From NCBI GenBank assembly GCA_025055075.1, contig JANWYV010000004.1, forward strand, positions 1-64,000: a stretch of 64,000 nt of DNA. Direction: 5' to 3'. Positions 10,140 to 19,214 of the stretch are shown piece after piece. The translations under genes were made by a program, and so were the position numbers. The notes beneath the pieces were generated by a model. It was not told the DNA's origin and did no database searches. It was given only the letters and a program-made list of their open reading frames with translations. Numbering within the stretch: the first letter of the stretch is position 1; each line of letters begins with the position of its first letter. The stretch comes from Blastocatellia bacterium. GTDB lineage: Bacteria; Acidobacteriota; Blastocatellia; HR10.

Positions 10140-11171
10140 TCAAAAGCCTTCGTCTCGACGCAGGAGCCAATCGGCGCGAATCGCCGCCAGCAGCTCCTGA
10201 CGCGTGACGACGGCCGTCCCGAGTTTCGCGATGACGACGCTGGCGGCGTAGTTGGCCAGTTGCGCGGCTTCGACAGGATCAGCGCCGGCGACGACCGAGA
10301 GACTGAGCGCGGCCATGACCGTATCGCCGGCTCCAGTGACATCATAGACTTCGCGCGCGACTGTTGGAATGTGCTGCACGAATCCCTCGCGGGAGAAGAG
10401 GCTCATCCCGTGCTCGCCACGGGTGAGGAGGACGTACTCGCTATCCACCAAGCGTTGCAGCTCGCGTCCGGCCTCCAGGAGCGAGACTTCATCGGTGATC
10501 TCCCGCCGGGTCACGGCCTCGGCTTCCCGTTGATTGGGCTTGATCCACGTCACCGGCCGATAGTAGGGGAAGTTCCGAACCTTCGGATCGAGGAAGACGG
10601 GAAGCTGTCGCTCGCGCAACTCCGGCAGAAGCGCCTCCAACAGCGAAGGCGTGATCGTCCCCTTCTCATAATCGGAGATGATGACGCCTTCGACCGACTC
10701 TAACCGATCGCGCACGATGGCGAGAAGACGGCGCGTGAGGGCTTCCGAGAGCGGCGTTCGACTCTCGCGATCGGCGCGCACGACCTGCTGATGCTGGGCG
10801 AGGATGCGCGTCTTGACGGTCGTCGGGCGCGTCACGTCGGTCAGGAGATCCGCCTCGAGCGATCCATCCGCGAGCAACGCCCGCACGCGTTCGGCCGCTG
10901 CATCTGCGCCCGTCACGGCGACAAGAAGCGGTCGGGCGCCGAGCGCGACGAGATTGCTCGCCACGTTGCCCGCTCCTCCCAAGCGAAACGATTCGTGCTC
11001 AATCTCCACGACGGGAACCGGCGCTTCCGGGGAGATGCGCCGCGCCTTTCCCCAGAGGTATTCGTCGAGCATGAGATCGCCGAGCACAAGCAGGCGTCGG
11101 GCGGCGAATCGGTGCACGAGAGCTTCCGCCCGCTCAGGCGTCACACGCTCTGAAAGCCTTTCGTCTGACAT
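10140..11171 (-). CDS. hldA: D-glycero-beta-D-manno-heptose-7-phosphate kinase
   Basis: Phosphorylates heptose-7-phosphate at C1 during ADP-heptose synthesis for the LPS core. The 343-aa protein is a PfkB/ribokinase-fold kinase with GDLMLDEYLWG near the N-terminus, the glycine-rich FRLGGAGNVASN segment, and the catalytic DVTGAGDTV (about residues 280-288). It is kinase-only, without the C-terminal adenylyltransferase half of bifunctional HldE, so a separate HldC is expected elsewhere. The start at 11171 lies 7 bp below the stop of the GT9 heptosyltransferase gene, consistent with co-transcription. Confidence 0.93.
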   Translation of the reverse strand: MSDERLSERVTPERAEALVHRFAARRLLVLGDLMLDEYLWGKARRISPEAPVPVVEIEHESFRLGGAGNVASNLVALGARPLLVAVTGADAAAERVRALLADGSLEADLLTDVTRPTTVKTRILAQHQQVVRADRESRTPLSEALTRRLLAIVRDRLESVEGVIISDYEKGTITPSLLEALLPELRERQLPVFLDPKVRNFPYYRPVTWIKPNQREAEAVTRREITDEVSLLEAGRELQRLVDSEYVLLTRGEHGMSLFSREGFVQHIPTVAREVYDVTGAGDTVMAALSLSVVAGADPVEAAQLANYAASVVIAKLGTAVVTRQELLAAIRADWLLRRDEGF

Positions 11172-11178
11172 CGCGAAC

Positions 11179-12294
11179 CTATGGCGACCGATCCCATTCG
11201 GCGACCGAGGCGCGCACACTGGGTTCCCCCGCGATCGAAGCGAGCACGCGTTCGATGGCTTCGATCACCTGTTCGACGCGGACATGCCGGATGCGTTCCT
11301 CCGGCGGGAGAGGGACGCCGAGATGATCGCGCGTTGCATGCACGATGGCGGAAGGTGCCGCCCCCCAGGGCCGCCAGACCGTCGGGTCCGACGCGCCGAA
11401 GATCACGACGGTCGGGCAACCGACAGCGGCCGCGATGTGCGCTGGCCCGCTATCGTTGCCCACAAAGAGCGCGGCTTGACGAAGCAGCGCGATCACTTCC
11501 TTCAACGTCAGGTCGGTGACGGGATGAGCAGCCATGCCGGCGAATCCTTTGACGGCATCGGTGATATGCCCCTCATGCCGTGCAGCGATGATGATGGAGG
11601 GCAACTCGTGCTTAGACGCCAAGTATTGCACGACCCGAGCGAACTTGGCGGCGGACCATCGCTTGGCCTCATGCGTGGCTGCCGGATGGATCACGGCGAA
11701 GGGACCGCGCAAGCCCATCTGCCGCAATCGCCGATGCACGCTCATAACGGCTTGCTCATTCGCCCGCAACGAGGACGGCGGAGCGGAGGAGATAGGAACG
11801 CCGCACCATTTCAAGAGCCCCAACTGCTGCTCGGCCGAATGGATCGCTGACTTCTGCCAGATTTGCGATGGATCGGGCGCCCGCCGAGTGTGCAACCAAC
11901 TGTAGCGATAACCGCGATAGCCGATCCGCTCCGGCGCCCGACTCAGGAACGCCAGCAGGGTCGCCGTCGTCCCCCCGTGCAGATTGAAGACGACATCGAA
12001 GGCGCGTTCGCGCAACCGCTGCGCCAGTTGCCATCGGCGTACCCCATCGCTCCACCATCGCCCTTCCCGTTCCAAGACGATCACGTCGTCCACCTGCGGG
12101 TGATCCTCCAACAGTGGGGCCGCGAGGACTTCACTGAGGACGCTGATTTGTAGCTCGGGTCTCCACGCCTTGAGCGCGGCCAGGCATGGGGTCATCAGCA
12201 CCGTGTCCCCGATCGAACGCAGCCGGATCAGCAGGACGCGCCGAATTCGATCCCACGGCAGTTCCGCATGAGTCGCGCGATTTGATCGTGCCAT
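11179..12294 (-). CDS. GT9 glycosyltransferase, ADP-heptose:LPS heptosyltransferase-like
   Basis: A 371-aa GT-B enzyme that should add heptose to the LPS inner core at the inner face of the plasma membrane. The N-terminal VLLIRLRSIGDTVLMTP matches the heptosyltransferase acceptor-side signature. AVIHPAATHEAKRWS and FVGNDSGPAHIAAAVGCPTV match the nucleotide-sugar region, and FGASDPTVWRP resembles the conserved C-terminal block. The adjacent heptose kinase supports the substrate. Which heptose position is transferred cannot be told. Confidence 0.88.
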   Translation of the reverse strand: MARSNRATHAELPWDRIRRVLLIRLRSIGDTVLMTPCLAALKAWRPELQISVLSEVLAAPLLEDHPQVDDVIVLEREGRWWSDGVRRWQLAQRLRERAFDVVFNLHGGTTATLLAFLSRAPERIGYRGYRYSWLHTRRAPDPSQIWQKSAIHSAEQQLGLLKWCGVPISSAPPSSLRANEQAVMSVHRRLRQMGLRGPFAVIHPAATHEAKRWSAAKFARVVQYLASKHELPSIIIAARHEGHITDAVKGFAGMAAHPVTDLTLKEVIALLRQAALFVGNDSGPAHIAAAVGCPTVVIFGASDPTVWRPWGAAPSAIVHATRDHLGVPLPPEERIRHVRVEQVIEAIERVLASIAGEPSVRASVAEWDRSP

Positions 12295-12366
12295 GATCCC
12301 CCCTCGATGCTCGTTCTCGCCTGAGCTGTCACCGCGATCGCTCTCATCGAAGACCGGCCCTCGCGT

Positions 12367-12573
12367 TCACTCCTGCCACAGCGCTCGCTCTTCCGCGCGC
12401 GCCTCCTCGATGAGCATCACGGGGATGCCTTCTCGAATGGGATAGACGCGAAGGCAGATGGGGCATTGAAGGCCTTGCCCATCCGCCGTCAGACGAACCT
12501 TCGCCTGCTCATTCATCTCTCGCACGCAGGCAGGACACGCCAAGATCTCCAAAAGCTCCGGCTTGATGCTCAT
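12367..12573 (-). CDS. Trm112-family zinc-binding protein
   Basis: A 68-aa protein of the Trm112/YcaR (UPF0434) family, small partners that stabilise and activate SAM-dependent methyltransferases acting on tRNA or release factors. Two CxxC pairs, CPAC (about residues 13-16) and CPIC (about 37-40), form a zinc-ribbon-like site, and the C-terminal RVYPIREGIPVML is the family hallmark. Its strong upstream promoter suggests transcription independent of the GT9 gene behind it, possibly also feeding the downstream GT9-hldA pair. Confidence 0.9.
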   Translation of the reverse strand: MSIKPELLEILACPACVREMNEQAKVRLTADGQGLQCPICLRVYPIREGIPVMLIEEARAEERALWQE

Positions 12574-12606
12574 CGCTCGTTCCTCTTCCGAAGACCTCTC
12601 GGAGCT

Positions 12607-12635
12607 ACTCTATCACGCCCCCCTCGGCTTGTCAA
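12607..12635 (-). promoter_or_regulatory. Strong sigma70-type promoter for trm112
   Basis: Minus strand shows a perfect TTGACA and TAGAGT with a 17-bp spacer. Transcription would start near 12600, about 27 bases before the Trm112 ATG. The -35 overlaps a T-rich run just past the stop of the upstream GT9 gene. Confidence 0.7.
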
Positions 12636-12644
12636 AAAAAGGGC

Positions 12645-13652
12645 TCAGGAGCGGAAGAGCGCCGCCGTCCGGCTCCGGCCGAGCATCTCGCTGGCGATCT
12701 CGAAGACGCGCTCGGTGGAGCACGCCGCCAAGGCCTCCCGTTCCACGAAGCGATGTTCCTCCCCCAGCGGTCGCCGCGTGCGCGCGCATCCGAGCATGAG
12801 CGTTGGGACACCAAGTGCCGCCGCGAGATGTCCCGGCCCCCCATCTCCGGAAACCACGAGCGTACAGCGCGCCAGCGCCGATGCCAATTCGCGCAACGAT
12901 CGCGCGCGCCACGAGAGTATCCCTCGGGGAGCGCGCGCTCGTCCCCACGCGCTCCGACCCACATCAATTGGGCGAATGCGAAAATGCTGCACCAACCGAT
13001 GGGTCAGATCGAGGAATCTCTCCAACGGCCACATAGCCGCGCCCGGATCGGCCTCCGGCGCAATGCCGACCAAAAGCTCTCCCGTTTCGACGCCACGAGC
13101 GCGCAACCAGCGTTCGAAGCGCTCATCCGTAGCGGGATCGGTTCGCAGTGCGGGCACGCGAGCCGTGGGCGTGATGTCGAGCGCACGCAAAGCGTCCAGG
13201 TACCGATCCGCGCGATGCCGCTGTGGATCATCCGGCCGGCGCCAGACGTTGAAGAAAGCTCCCGCGAGCCCTTCCGGCGACAGCGCGGCCAATCGGACGG
13301 GCACGCGAGCCGCCAACGCGAGCAGGATCGTCTCCCTCGATGGACGAAAATCAACGGCCAATTCGTACCGCCGCCTTCGGAATTCCCGGACCGCGTGGAG
13401 GACCTCCCACATATTCCATGGCAGAAGCCACTCGGCCGGTCGCTCGCTCCTGATCAACCAGATGTCCGAGACCGCGCCACTCAATGCGAGCAACTCGCCT
13501 CCCCACGATGTCGCAAATGCCGTGATCCGCGCCTCGGGGAAGCGCTCGCGCAGCGCCGCACAGGCCGGGAGAGCGAAGACGACATCGCTCATCCTCCCCC
13601 AGTGCAGTAGGAGGATGCGCGAGAACGTGCGCGCTCGCGAGACCGGTCTCAT
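12645..13652 (-). CDS. GT9-family glycosyltransferase
   Basis: A second heptosyltransferase-type GT-B protein, 335 aa and more diverged than its neighbour. Visible are ILLHWGRMSDVVFALPACAA (N-terminal GT9 signature with Asp), LVGIAPEADPGAAMWP (donor-side block) and LVVSGDGGPGHLAAALGVPTLML (the conserved nucleotide-sugar segment with DGGPGH in place of DSGPAH). It is coupled to an upstream unknown gene by an ATGA overlap at 13649-13652, which also fixes the start. The role is probably LPS or another surface glycan; donor and acceptor are unknown. Confidence 0.85.
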   Translation of the reverse strand: MRPVSRARTFSRILLLHWGRMSDVVFALPACAALRERFPEARITAFATSWGGELLALSGAVSDIWLIRSERPAEWLLPWNMWEVLHAVREFRRRRYELAVDFRPSRETILLALAARVPVRLAALSPEGLAGAFFNVWRRPDDPQRHRADRYLDALRALDITPTARVPALRTDPATDERFERWLRARGVETGELLVGIAPEADPGAAMWPLERFLDLTHRLVQHFRIRPIDVGRSAWGRARAPRGILSWRARSLRELASALARCTLVVSGDGGPGHLAAALGVPTLMLGCARTRRPLGEEHRFVEREALAACSTERVFEIASEMLGRSRTAALFRS

Positions 13653-14137
13653 CGTCGTCGTGTCGTCAACTCGAAAGATGGATAGGGCGCGCCCGCTCCC
13701 AGTGCTTTCAACTCCTCGCGCATCCACCGTCGCAAACAGGAGCGCACGCGCGCCCGAAAGTACGAGCCGCGCTCGCTCGCGTGATGGTCCACTAGCAGCA
13801 GCAATCGCTGCCACGATTGCTCCAAGCAATCGGCCACGCGCGAGATCCGCGTGATGTCGTAGGGAATGGCGATAGCCTCTGCACCGATGCGAGCGAAGAT
13901 CGCTAAGTAGCGGGCAATGGCCAAATCCGGAACCAACACGCGGCGTCCATCCAACTTCACTTCGATGCCGAGCAGCGTATGAATGATCTCCACGTGTCGC
14001 GCTCCGGCGGGACAATTCAAGGCATAACGACGCGTGCGATCCGCGAGGACCTGTTGATGATAGATCGTGGGGATCCAGGCTTCGCCAAGAGCTGCCTTCA
14101 CGCGCGCTGCGACGCTGTGAACTGTCTCTGTCGCCAT
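13649..14137 (-). CDS. Conserved-looking protein of unknown function, coupled to GT9
   Basis: A 162-aa soluble protein without a signal peptide, TM segment or recognised motif. The N-terminal half contains ALNCPAGARHVEIIHTLLG and a short beta-rich KLDGRRVLVPDLAIARYLAIF. The C-terminal half is helical, with SWQRLLLLVDHH and a basic RARVRSCLRRWMREEL. The start codon lies downstream of a promoter-like sequence, and its stop overlaps the GT9 start, so the two proteins are made together. The gene is divergent from hslV across 141 bp. No function is assigned. Confidence 0.7.
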   Translation of the reverse strand: MATETVHSVAARVKAALGEAWIPTIYHQQVLADRTRRYALNCPAGARHVEIIHTLLGIEVKLDGRRVLVPDLAIARYLAIFARIGAEAIAIPYDITRISRVADCLEQSWQRLLLLVDHHASERGSYFRARVRSCLRRWMREELKALGAGAPYPSFELTTRRR

Positions 14138-14154
14138 GACGAACGACCTTCGTA

Positions 14155-14184
14155 ATCGTAGGCCGCGCCGAGCGATGACGTCAA
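14155..14184 (-). promoter_or_regulatory. Predicted promoter for the unknown gene-GT9 pair
   Basis: Minus-strand TTGACG and TACGAT are separated by 18 bp, ending about 18 bases before the ATG at 14137. It lies back to back with the hslV promoter. Confidence 0.5.
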
Positions 14185-14240
14185 TCGAGGGCGATCGTTC
14201 CTCACGCGCCTTGCACTCCGGTTGCTCAGCCCGCACTTTC

Positions 14241-14269
14241 TTGACAATTCCAGACACGGCTCTTATAGT
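14241..14269 (+). promoter_or_regulatory. Strong sigma70-type promoter for hslVU
   Basis: Perfect TTGACA, a 17-bp spacer and TATAGT. The predicted start is near 14276, only about 3 bases before the first in-frame ATG of hslV, implying a leaderless or nearly leaderless message if that ATG is used. Confidence 0.75.
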
Positions 14270-14278
14270 GCTTATCGA

Positions 14279-14821
14279 ATGGCAAACGACGCGCGGATGA
14301 AAGGTACAACCGTCCTCTGCGTTCGCCGCCATGATCGCGTTGTCATGGCCTGCGATGGGCAGGTCACATTCCAGGACACGATCCTCAAGCATCACGCGCG
14401 CAAGGTCCGTCGGCTCTACAACGATCGTATCCTCGCGGGATTCGCGGGCTCGACGGGAGATGCTTTCGCGCTCTTCCAACGCTTCGAGAGCAAGCTCGAG
14501 GAATTTCGCGGGAACTTGGGTCGAGCGGCGGTGGAATTGGCGCGAGATTGGCGCACGGATCGATACCTCCGCCATCTGGAGGCATTGCTGATCGTCGCCG
14601 ATCGGGAACGCTCGCTCATCCTCTCCGGCAGCGGGGAGGTCATCGAGCCCGATGATGATGTGGCGGCGATCGGCTCGGGCGGACCGTACGCGCTGGCGGC
14701 GGCTCGCGCCCTGCTGCGGCATACGACGCTCTCGGCGCGGGAGATCGCCGAGGAAGCGTTGCGCATCGCGAGCCAAATCTGCATCTACACGAACGAGAAT
14801 TTCACCATCGAGGAGTTGTGA
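14279..14821 (+). CDS. hslV: ATP-dependent protease proteolytic subunit HslV (ClpQ)
   Basis: Threonine peptidase of the two-tiered HslUV complex. The 180-aa sequence contains the mature N-terminus [21 protein letters not shown], with the catalytic Thr exposed after removal of about 8-9 residues, and the [15 protein letters not shown] and [12 protein letters not shown] blocks. Two starts are possible, ATG at 14279 (MANDARM...) and 14297 (MKGTTV...). Neither has a clear ribosome-binding site, and the short propeptide of the first resembles the Bacillus ClpQ arrangement. hslU follows after 7 bp. Confidence 0.94.
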   Translation: MANDARMKGTTVLCVRRHDRVVMACDGQVTFQDTILKHHARKVRRLYNDRILAGFAGSTGDAFALFQRFESKLEEFRGNLGRAAVELARDWRTDRYLRHLEALLIVADRERSLILSGSGEVIEPDDDVAAIGSGGPYALAAARALLRHTTLSAREIAEEALRIASQICIYTNENFTIEEL

Positions 14822-14828
14822 GCGAGGT

Positions 14829-16271
14829 ATGGTGATTTATCTCTCCAGCGAGGTCGAGACGCTCCCCAAACTCGATGAGCTGACGCCGCGTCAGATCGTC
14901 GAGGAGCTGGACAAATACGTCGTCGGCCAAATGGCCGCCAAACGGGCTGTCGCCATCGCCCTGCGCAATCGGATTCGCCGGCAGAAGCTGCCGCCCGATC
15001 TCGCCCAAGACGTCATTCCCAAGAACATCCTCATGATCGGGCCGACGGGCGTCGGCAAGACGGAGATCGCACGTCGCTTGGCCCGCCTCTCGAATTCGCC
15101 CTTCCTGAAGGTCGAGGCCTCGAAGTTCACCGAGGTTGGATACGTCGGACGAGATGTCGAGTCCATGATCCGCGATCTCGTGGACGTGGCTGTGGACATG
15201 GTGCGCGCCGAGAAGATGCAGGAGGTCGCCGATAAGGCGGAGCAAAATGCGGAGGAGCGACTGTTGGACCTCCTGCTCCCCTCGGGACGCAAGCGGAAGA
15301 CGCGACGACAGGCGCTCGGTGATTTCCTGGAGGAGGAAGAGAACGAGCCCGCGCTCCTGGAAGAGGGGACGGACTTCGAGCAATTGCAGCGCACGCGCGA
15401 GAAGTTGCGCCAACTCCTGCGCGACGGCAAGCTCAATCATCGCATCGTCGAGATCGAGGTTCGCGAGCGCTTCTTCCCCGGGCGCTTCGAGATCATCACG
15501 AGCCAGGGCGTCGAGGAGATGGACATCGCCATCCAGGAGTTGATCCCCGGCCTGTTCGGCCCTGGTCGCACGAAGAAGCGGAAGATGCGCGTGGACGAAG
15601 CCATGGAGTACCTCATCCAAGAGGAGGAGCAGAAGCTCATTGACATGGAGCAAGTCGCGCGCATCGCCTTGGAGCGCGTCGAGCAATCGGGCATCATCTT
15701 CCTGGACGAGATTGATAAGATCGCCGGCCGAGAATCCGGACACGGCCCGGATGTCTCGCGCGAGGGCGTGCAGCGTGATCTTCTCCCCATCATTGAAGGA
15801 ACCACCGTCAGTACCCGCTACGGCACGGTGCGCACCGATCACATCCTCTTCATCGCCGCTGGCGCTTTCCATGTCACCAAGCCCTCTGACCTCATTCCCG
15901 AGTTGCAGGGCCGATTCCCAATCCGCGTCGAGTTGGATCCGCTGACGGTGGAGGATTTCAAGCGCATTCTCACTGAGCCGAAGAACTCCCTCATCAAGCA
16001 GTACACGGCGCTTCTGGCGACTGAGGGGATCACGCTCGAATTCACGCCGGATGCTATTGATGCCATCGCCCAATTCGCCTACGCCGTGAACGAACAGACG
16101 GAGAACATCGGCGCGCGGCGCCTGCACACGATTATGGAGAAAGTGCTCGAAGACATCTCCTTCGAGGCGCCGGATTTGAAGGAGAAGCATCAGCGGATTG
16201 ACGCCGAGTACGTGCGCCGCAAACTCACGGGCATCGTGCAGAATCAAGACCTCAGCCGCTACATCCTGTGA
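14829..16271 (+). CDS. hslU: ATP-dependent protease ATPase subunit HslU (ClpY)
   Basis: AAA+ unfoldase that feeds proteins into HslV. The 480-aa protein has Walker [10 protein letters not shown] (about residues 71-79), the pore loop region [15 protein letters not shown], and a long charged I-domain (about 115-265) rich in Glu/Arg. Walker B is [11 protein letters not shown], and the sensor/C-terminal domain ends in LSRYIL, the tail that docks into HslV. Its TGA overlaps the GTG start of the following lipoprotein gene, so the transcript probably continues into 16268-17392. Confidence 0.96.
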   Translation: MVIYLSSEVETLPKLDELTPRQIVEELDKYVVGQMAAKRAVAIALRNRIRRQKLPPDLAQDVIPKNILMIGPTGVGKTEIARRLARLSNSPFLKVEASKFTEVGYVGRDVESMIRDLVDVAVDMVRAEKMQEVADKAEQNAEERLLDLLLPSGRKRKTRRQALGDFLEEEENEPALLEEGTDFEQLQRTREKLRQLLRDGKLNHRIVEIEVRERFFPGRFEIITSQGVEEMDIAIQELIPGLFGPGRTKKRKMRVDEAMEYLIQEEEQKLIDMEQVARIALERVEQSGIIFLDEIDKIAGRESGHGPDVSREGVQRDLLPIIEGTTVSTRYGTVRTDHILFIAAGAFHVTKPSDLIPELQGRFPIRVELDPLTVEDFKRILTEPKNSLIKQYTALLATEGITLEFTPDAIDAIAQFAYAVNEQTENIGARRLHTIMEKVLEDISFEAPDLKEKHQRIDAEYVRRKLTGIVQNQDLSRYIL

Positions 16272-17392
16272 CGATAGACCGGTGCATCGTCGGGCGACGC
16301 CGATTGGCTTCGTTGTTTCGCTCTCCCCTTCTCCTCCTCATGGGAGTGCTCGTCTCCGCCTGTGGAAAAGTCGGCGCGCCGCTTCCTCCGCTTCGCTCGC
16401 TTCCGGCTCGCCTCGAAGGCATGCGCGCCGAGCAGCAGGGCGATGTGATCCGGCTCATTCTGCCGCGCCCGAATCCGGAGGCGTTATCTGCTCGTGGGTT
16501 CGTCGTAGACCGCCTCGAGATCTATCGCGCTCTCGAGCCCCGAGGAGCCGTCGAAATCCCTTCGGAAGAATCGTTCTTCGAACGCGCGCGCCTCTTCGCC
16601 CTCCTCGATCGCCGGGAACTGGCGCGCTCGCCTGCCGAAGAGGTGCTCATCCTCGAGGACGGGCCGATCGAGGCGTTCGACCGCCGACGGCTCTATGCCG
16701 CGCGGTTGGTAGATACACGGGGACGATTCGGTCCGCTCTCGGACATCGTCGAGATCGAGCCCCAAGGCGATGTGCCCGTTCCCCCACACGCACTGAGTGC
16801 GACCGACGAAGCGCAAGGCCTCATTCGCATCACCTGGGCTCCCCCGACGCGCAACGTGGATGGTTCCACTCCGCCGAACGTCCTCGGATACAATGTCTAC
16901 CGTCGCCGCGCGACCGATCCTCATTTCGGCTCGCCGCTCAACGGCACGACGCTCGTCACAGAGACGACGCTGCGGGATCGAGATTTCCAGTATGAGACGG
17001 AGTACATCTACATGGTGAGGGCCGTCGCTCCAGCTCGCGATGGGACGCTCATCGAGAGCCGCGATTCGACGCCGATTCGGTTCACGCCGCGCGACGTGTT
17101 CCCTCCGGCGCCTCCTGAGGGAGTGATCGCAGCTTCCGCGCAAGGGATCATCAGCTTGTTCTGGACGGCGAATCCCGAGCCGGATGTGGTGGGGTACTAC
17201 GTCTATCGCGCGCCGTCGGCCGAAGCTCCGGAGTCGGCGTGGGTGCGACTGAACGCGCGTCCGCATCCGCTCACGACCTATCGCGACCAAACGGTCCGAC
17301 CGGGCGAACGCTATGCGTACCGGATCACCGCGGTGGATCGTGCGGGGAACGAAAGCCGGCCCTCGACGATCGTCGTTCAGGAGGTGCTCTGA
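16268..17392 (+). CDS. Fibronectin type III domain lipoprotein
   Basis: A 374-aa predicted lipoprotein. The GTG start overlaps the hslU stop (GTGA). An N-terminal hydrophobic segment ends in VSAC (about residues 29-32), a signal peptidase II lipobox, followed by a Gly-Lys-Val start of the mature chain. At least two fibronectin-III-like modules follow, with repeated patterns such as ITWAPP...GYNVYRR and [18 protein letters not shown] and the ending [13 protein letters not shown]. It is probably anchored in the envelope facing the periplasm and could bind protein or glycan. No catalytic motif is seen. Confidence 0.82.
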   Translation: MTIDRCIVGRRRLASLFRSPLLLLMGVLVSACGKVGAPLPPLRSLPARLEGMRAEQQGDVIRLILPRPNPEALSARGFVVDRLEIYRALEPRGAVEIPSEESFFERARLFALLDRRELARSPAEEVLILEDGPIEAFDRRRLYAARLVDTRGRFGPLSDIVEIEPQGDVPVPPHALSATDEAQGLIRITWAPPTRNVDGSTPPNVLGYNVYRRRATDPHFGSPLNGTTLVTETTLRDRDFQYETEYIYMVRAVAPARDGTLIESRDSTPIRFTPRDVFPPAPPEGVIAASAQGIISLFWTANPEPDVVGYYVYRAPSAEAPESAWVRLNARPHPLTTYRDQTVRPGERYAYRITAVDRAGNESRPSTIVVQEVL

Positions 17393-17393
17393 A

Positions 17394-18176
17394 ATGCAGA
17401 TCTGCCGATTCCTCGACCGTTCGTCGCCGAATCCGCATGAGGCGCGCTATGGCCTTGTGGAAGGAGAGCGCGTCGTCCCGATCAAAGAAGATCATCCCTT
17501 CGGGCCGATCACGCCCGATGCCTCGGCGGCGCTTCCCCTGGAACGCGTCCGCTTGCTCGCACCTTGCACGCCGAGCAAGATCGTAGCCCTTGGGCGAAAT
17601 TATCGCGATCATGCCGCCGAGCTGGGACATGATGTGCCCACTGAGCCGCTCATCTTCTTCAAACCGCCGAGCGCAGTGATCGGCCCAGAGGAGACGATCC
17701 GCCTTCCGGCGATGTCCGCGCGGGTGGATTACGAAGGCGAATTGGTCGTCGTCATGGGCCGACGCGCGTATCGCCTCCGCGAGGACGAAGACCCCCTCGC
17801 GTATGTCCTCGGCTATACGTGCGGTAACGATGTGACTGCTCGCGATCTGCAGCGGCGCGATGGACAATTCGCGCGCGCGAAAGGCTTCGATACCTTCGCT
17901 CCCATCGGACCGGTGATCGCCACGACGCTGGATCCGGCAAATCTCCGGATCGAGACGCGCGTCAATGGCCAGGTGCGCCAGCGCGCCCGAACGAGCGATC
18001 TCGTCTTCCCCGTGCCCATGCTCATCCGCTTCATCTCGCAAGTGATGACCCTGCTGCCGGGCGATCTCATCTTCACCGGGACGCCCGCGGGTGTCGGCCC
18101 GCTCGCCGACGGAGATATCGTCGAGGTGGAGATCGAGGGCATCGGAACCTTGCGTAATTCGGTGCGCGCCGAGTAA
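17394..18176 (+). CDS. Fumarylacetoacetate hydrolase (FAH) family protein
   Basis: A 260-aa enzyme of the FAH superfamily, which hydrolyses or isomerises C-C bonds in 2-oxo or beta-keto acids such as 2-hydroxyhepta-2,4-diene-1,7-dioate. The metal site is visible as Glu in DYEGELVVVMG and Asp in GNDVTARDLQ, with KGFDTFAPIGP and FTGTPAGVGPL as the other family blocks. The start directly follows the lipoprotein stop. It precedes a HOGA1-type aldolase by 56 bp, and both act on short 2-oxo-acids, suggesting a shared catabolic route; the substrate is inferred only at class level. Confidence 0.87.
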   Translation: MQICRFLDRSSPNPHEARYGLVEGERVVPIKEDHPFGPITPDASAALPLERVRLLAPCTPSKIVALGRNYRDHAAELGHDVPTEPLIFFKPPSAVIGPEETIRLPAMSARVDYEGELVVVMGRRAYRLREDEDPLAYVLGYTCGNDVTARDLQRRDGQFARAKGFDTFAPIGPVIATTLDPANLRIETRVNGQVRQRARTSDLVFPVPMLIRFISQVMTLLPGDLIFTGTPAGVGPLADGDIVEVEIEGIGTLRNSVRAE

Positions 18177-18232
18177 AACGATCGGCTCACCGCATGCTGA
18201 AGCGTGGAGAGCAGCGCACAAGGAGGTGAACG

Positions 18233-19159
18233 ATGAAACGACCGATCTCTGGGCTTCTGCCCCCAATCCCTACGCCGTTCGATGAAAGGGAGCAGGTCGC
18301 CTATGATCGTTTTCGCTCCAACATCGAGCGCTGGAACCGATGCGGCTACTCCGGATACGTCGTCATCGGTTCCAACGGCGAGTTCGTGCATCTCACCGAG
18401 AGCGAGCGATGGAAGGTGATCGAGACGGCGCGCGAGGCGATTCCCGGAGACATGCTCCTCATCGCCGGAGCGAGCTACAACGCCACGCGGGAGGCGGTGG
18501 AGTTCGCGCGGCGCGCAGCCAGCCTGCGCGCCGATGCGTTGTTGGTCGGGACCCCGCATTACTATCGCGACCAGATCACCTCGGTTGTCCTTTTGGATCA
18601 CTACCGAAGGATTGCTGACGCCTCGCCCATCCCGATCCTCCTCTACAACGTTCCACAGTTCACCGGCGTCGCCATCGCTCCGGAGATAGTGGCCCGCCTA
18701 GCCGAGCATCCGAACATCATCGGGATCAAAGACAGCGGAGGGAATCTGGCAGTCCTCGCGGAGATCTTGCGTTTGGTGCCCTCGGACTTCAACGTCCTCA
18801 CGGGATCGGCGGCGTTGCTGCATGCGGCGATGGCGCTCGGCGCAAAGGGTGGGATTCTGGCCGTCGGCTGCATCGCGGCGAAGATGTGCTTGGAGATCAT
18901 GCGCCTTGCGCGTGAGGGTGACGCCGCACGAGCGGCCGACTTACAACTTCGACTGCTGCCCGTTGCGCGCGCCGTCACCACGCAGTTCGGGATCAGCGGG
19001 TTGAAAGCGGCGCTGGATCTGCTCGGATTCTATGGCGGCCCGCCGCGTGCCCCACTTCCGGTACCGGATGAGAAAATGCGCGCCGAGATCCGCGCCATCC
19101 TGCGCGCCTCGGGGCTCTTCCCGGAGCTTGAAGACGCAGGCGCTCATGCCGTACCATAA
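18233..19159 (+). CDS. 4-hydroxy-2-oxoglutarate aldolase-like protein (DapA/HOGA1 family)
   Basis: A class I pyruvate-type aldolase of 308 aa. The Schiff-base Lys is in GIKDSGGN and the catalytic Tyr in LLYNVPQFTG. Several blocks match animal HOGA1 more closely than DapA: GYVVIGSNGEFVHLTESER replaces the DapA GTTGE motif, TPHYYRDQ follows, and FGISGLKAALDLLGFYGGPPRAPL lies at the C-terminus. HOGA1 cleaves 4-hydroxy-2-oxoglutarate to pyruvate and glyoxylate in hydroxyproline breakdown. A perfect AAGGAGGTGA precedes the ATG, implying high expression. Other 2-keto-acid aldol substrates remain possible. Confidence 0.85.
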   Translation: MKRPISGLLPPIPTPFDEREQVAYDRFRSNIERWNRCGYSGYVVIGSNGEFVHLTESERWKVIETAREAIPGDMLLIAGASYNATREAVEFARRAASLRADALLVGTPHYYRDQITSVVLLDHYRRIADASPIPILLYNVPQFTGVAIAPEIVARLAEHPNIIGIKDSGGNLAVLAEILRLVPSDFNVLTGSAALLHAAMALGAKGGILAVGCIAAKMCLEIMRLAREGDAARAADLQLRLLPVARAVTTQFGISGLKAALDLLGFYGGPPRAPLPVPDEKMRAEIRAILRASGLFPELEDAGAHAVP

Positions 19160-19214
19160 CCCCTTCGGCGCATCAGGCGAGGCGGACGCCGACTTGGCAT
19201 CGGAGGAGGTCAGC

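Noticed and set aside
14802-16247. Minus-strand open frame covering most of hslU
   Set aside because: hslU is unequivocal; the antisense frame is Leu/Asp/Val-rich and lacks motifs, as expected from reverse reading of a Glu/Arg-rich gene.
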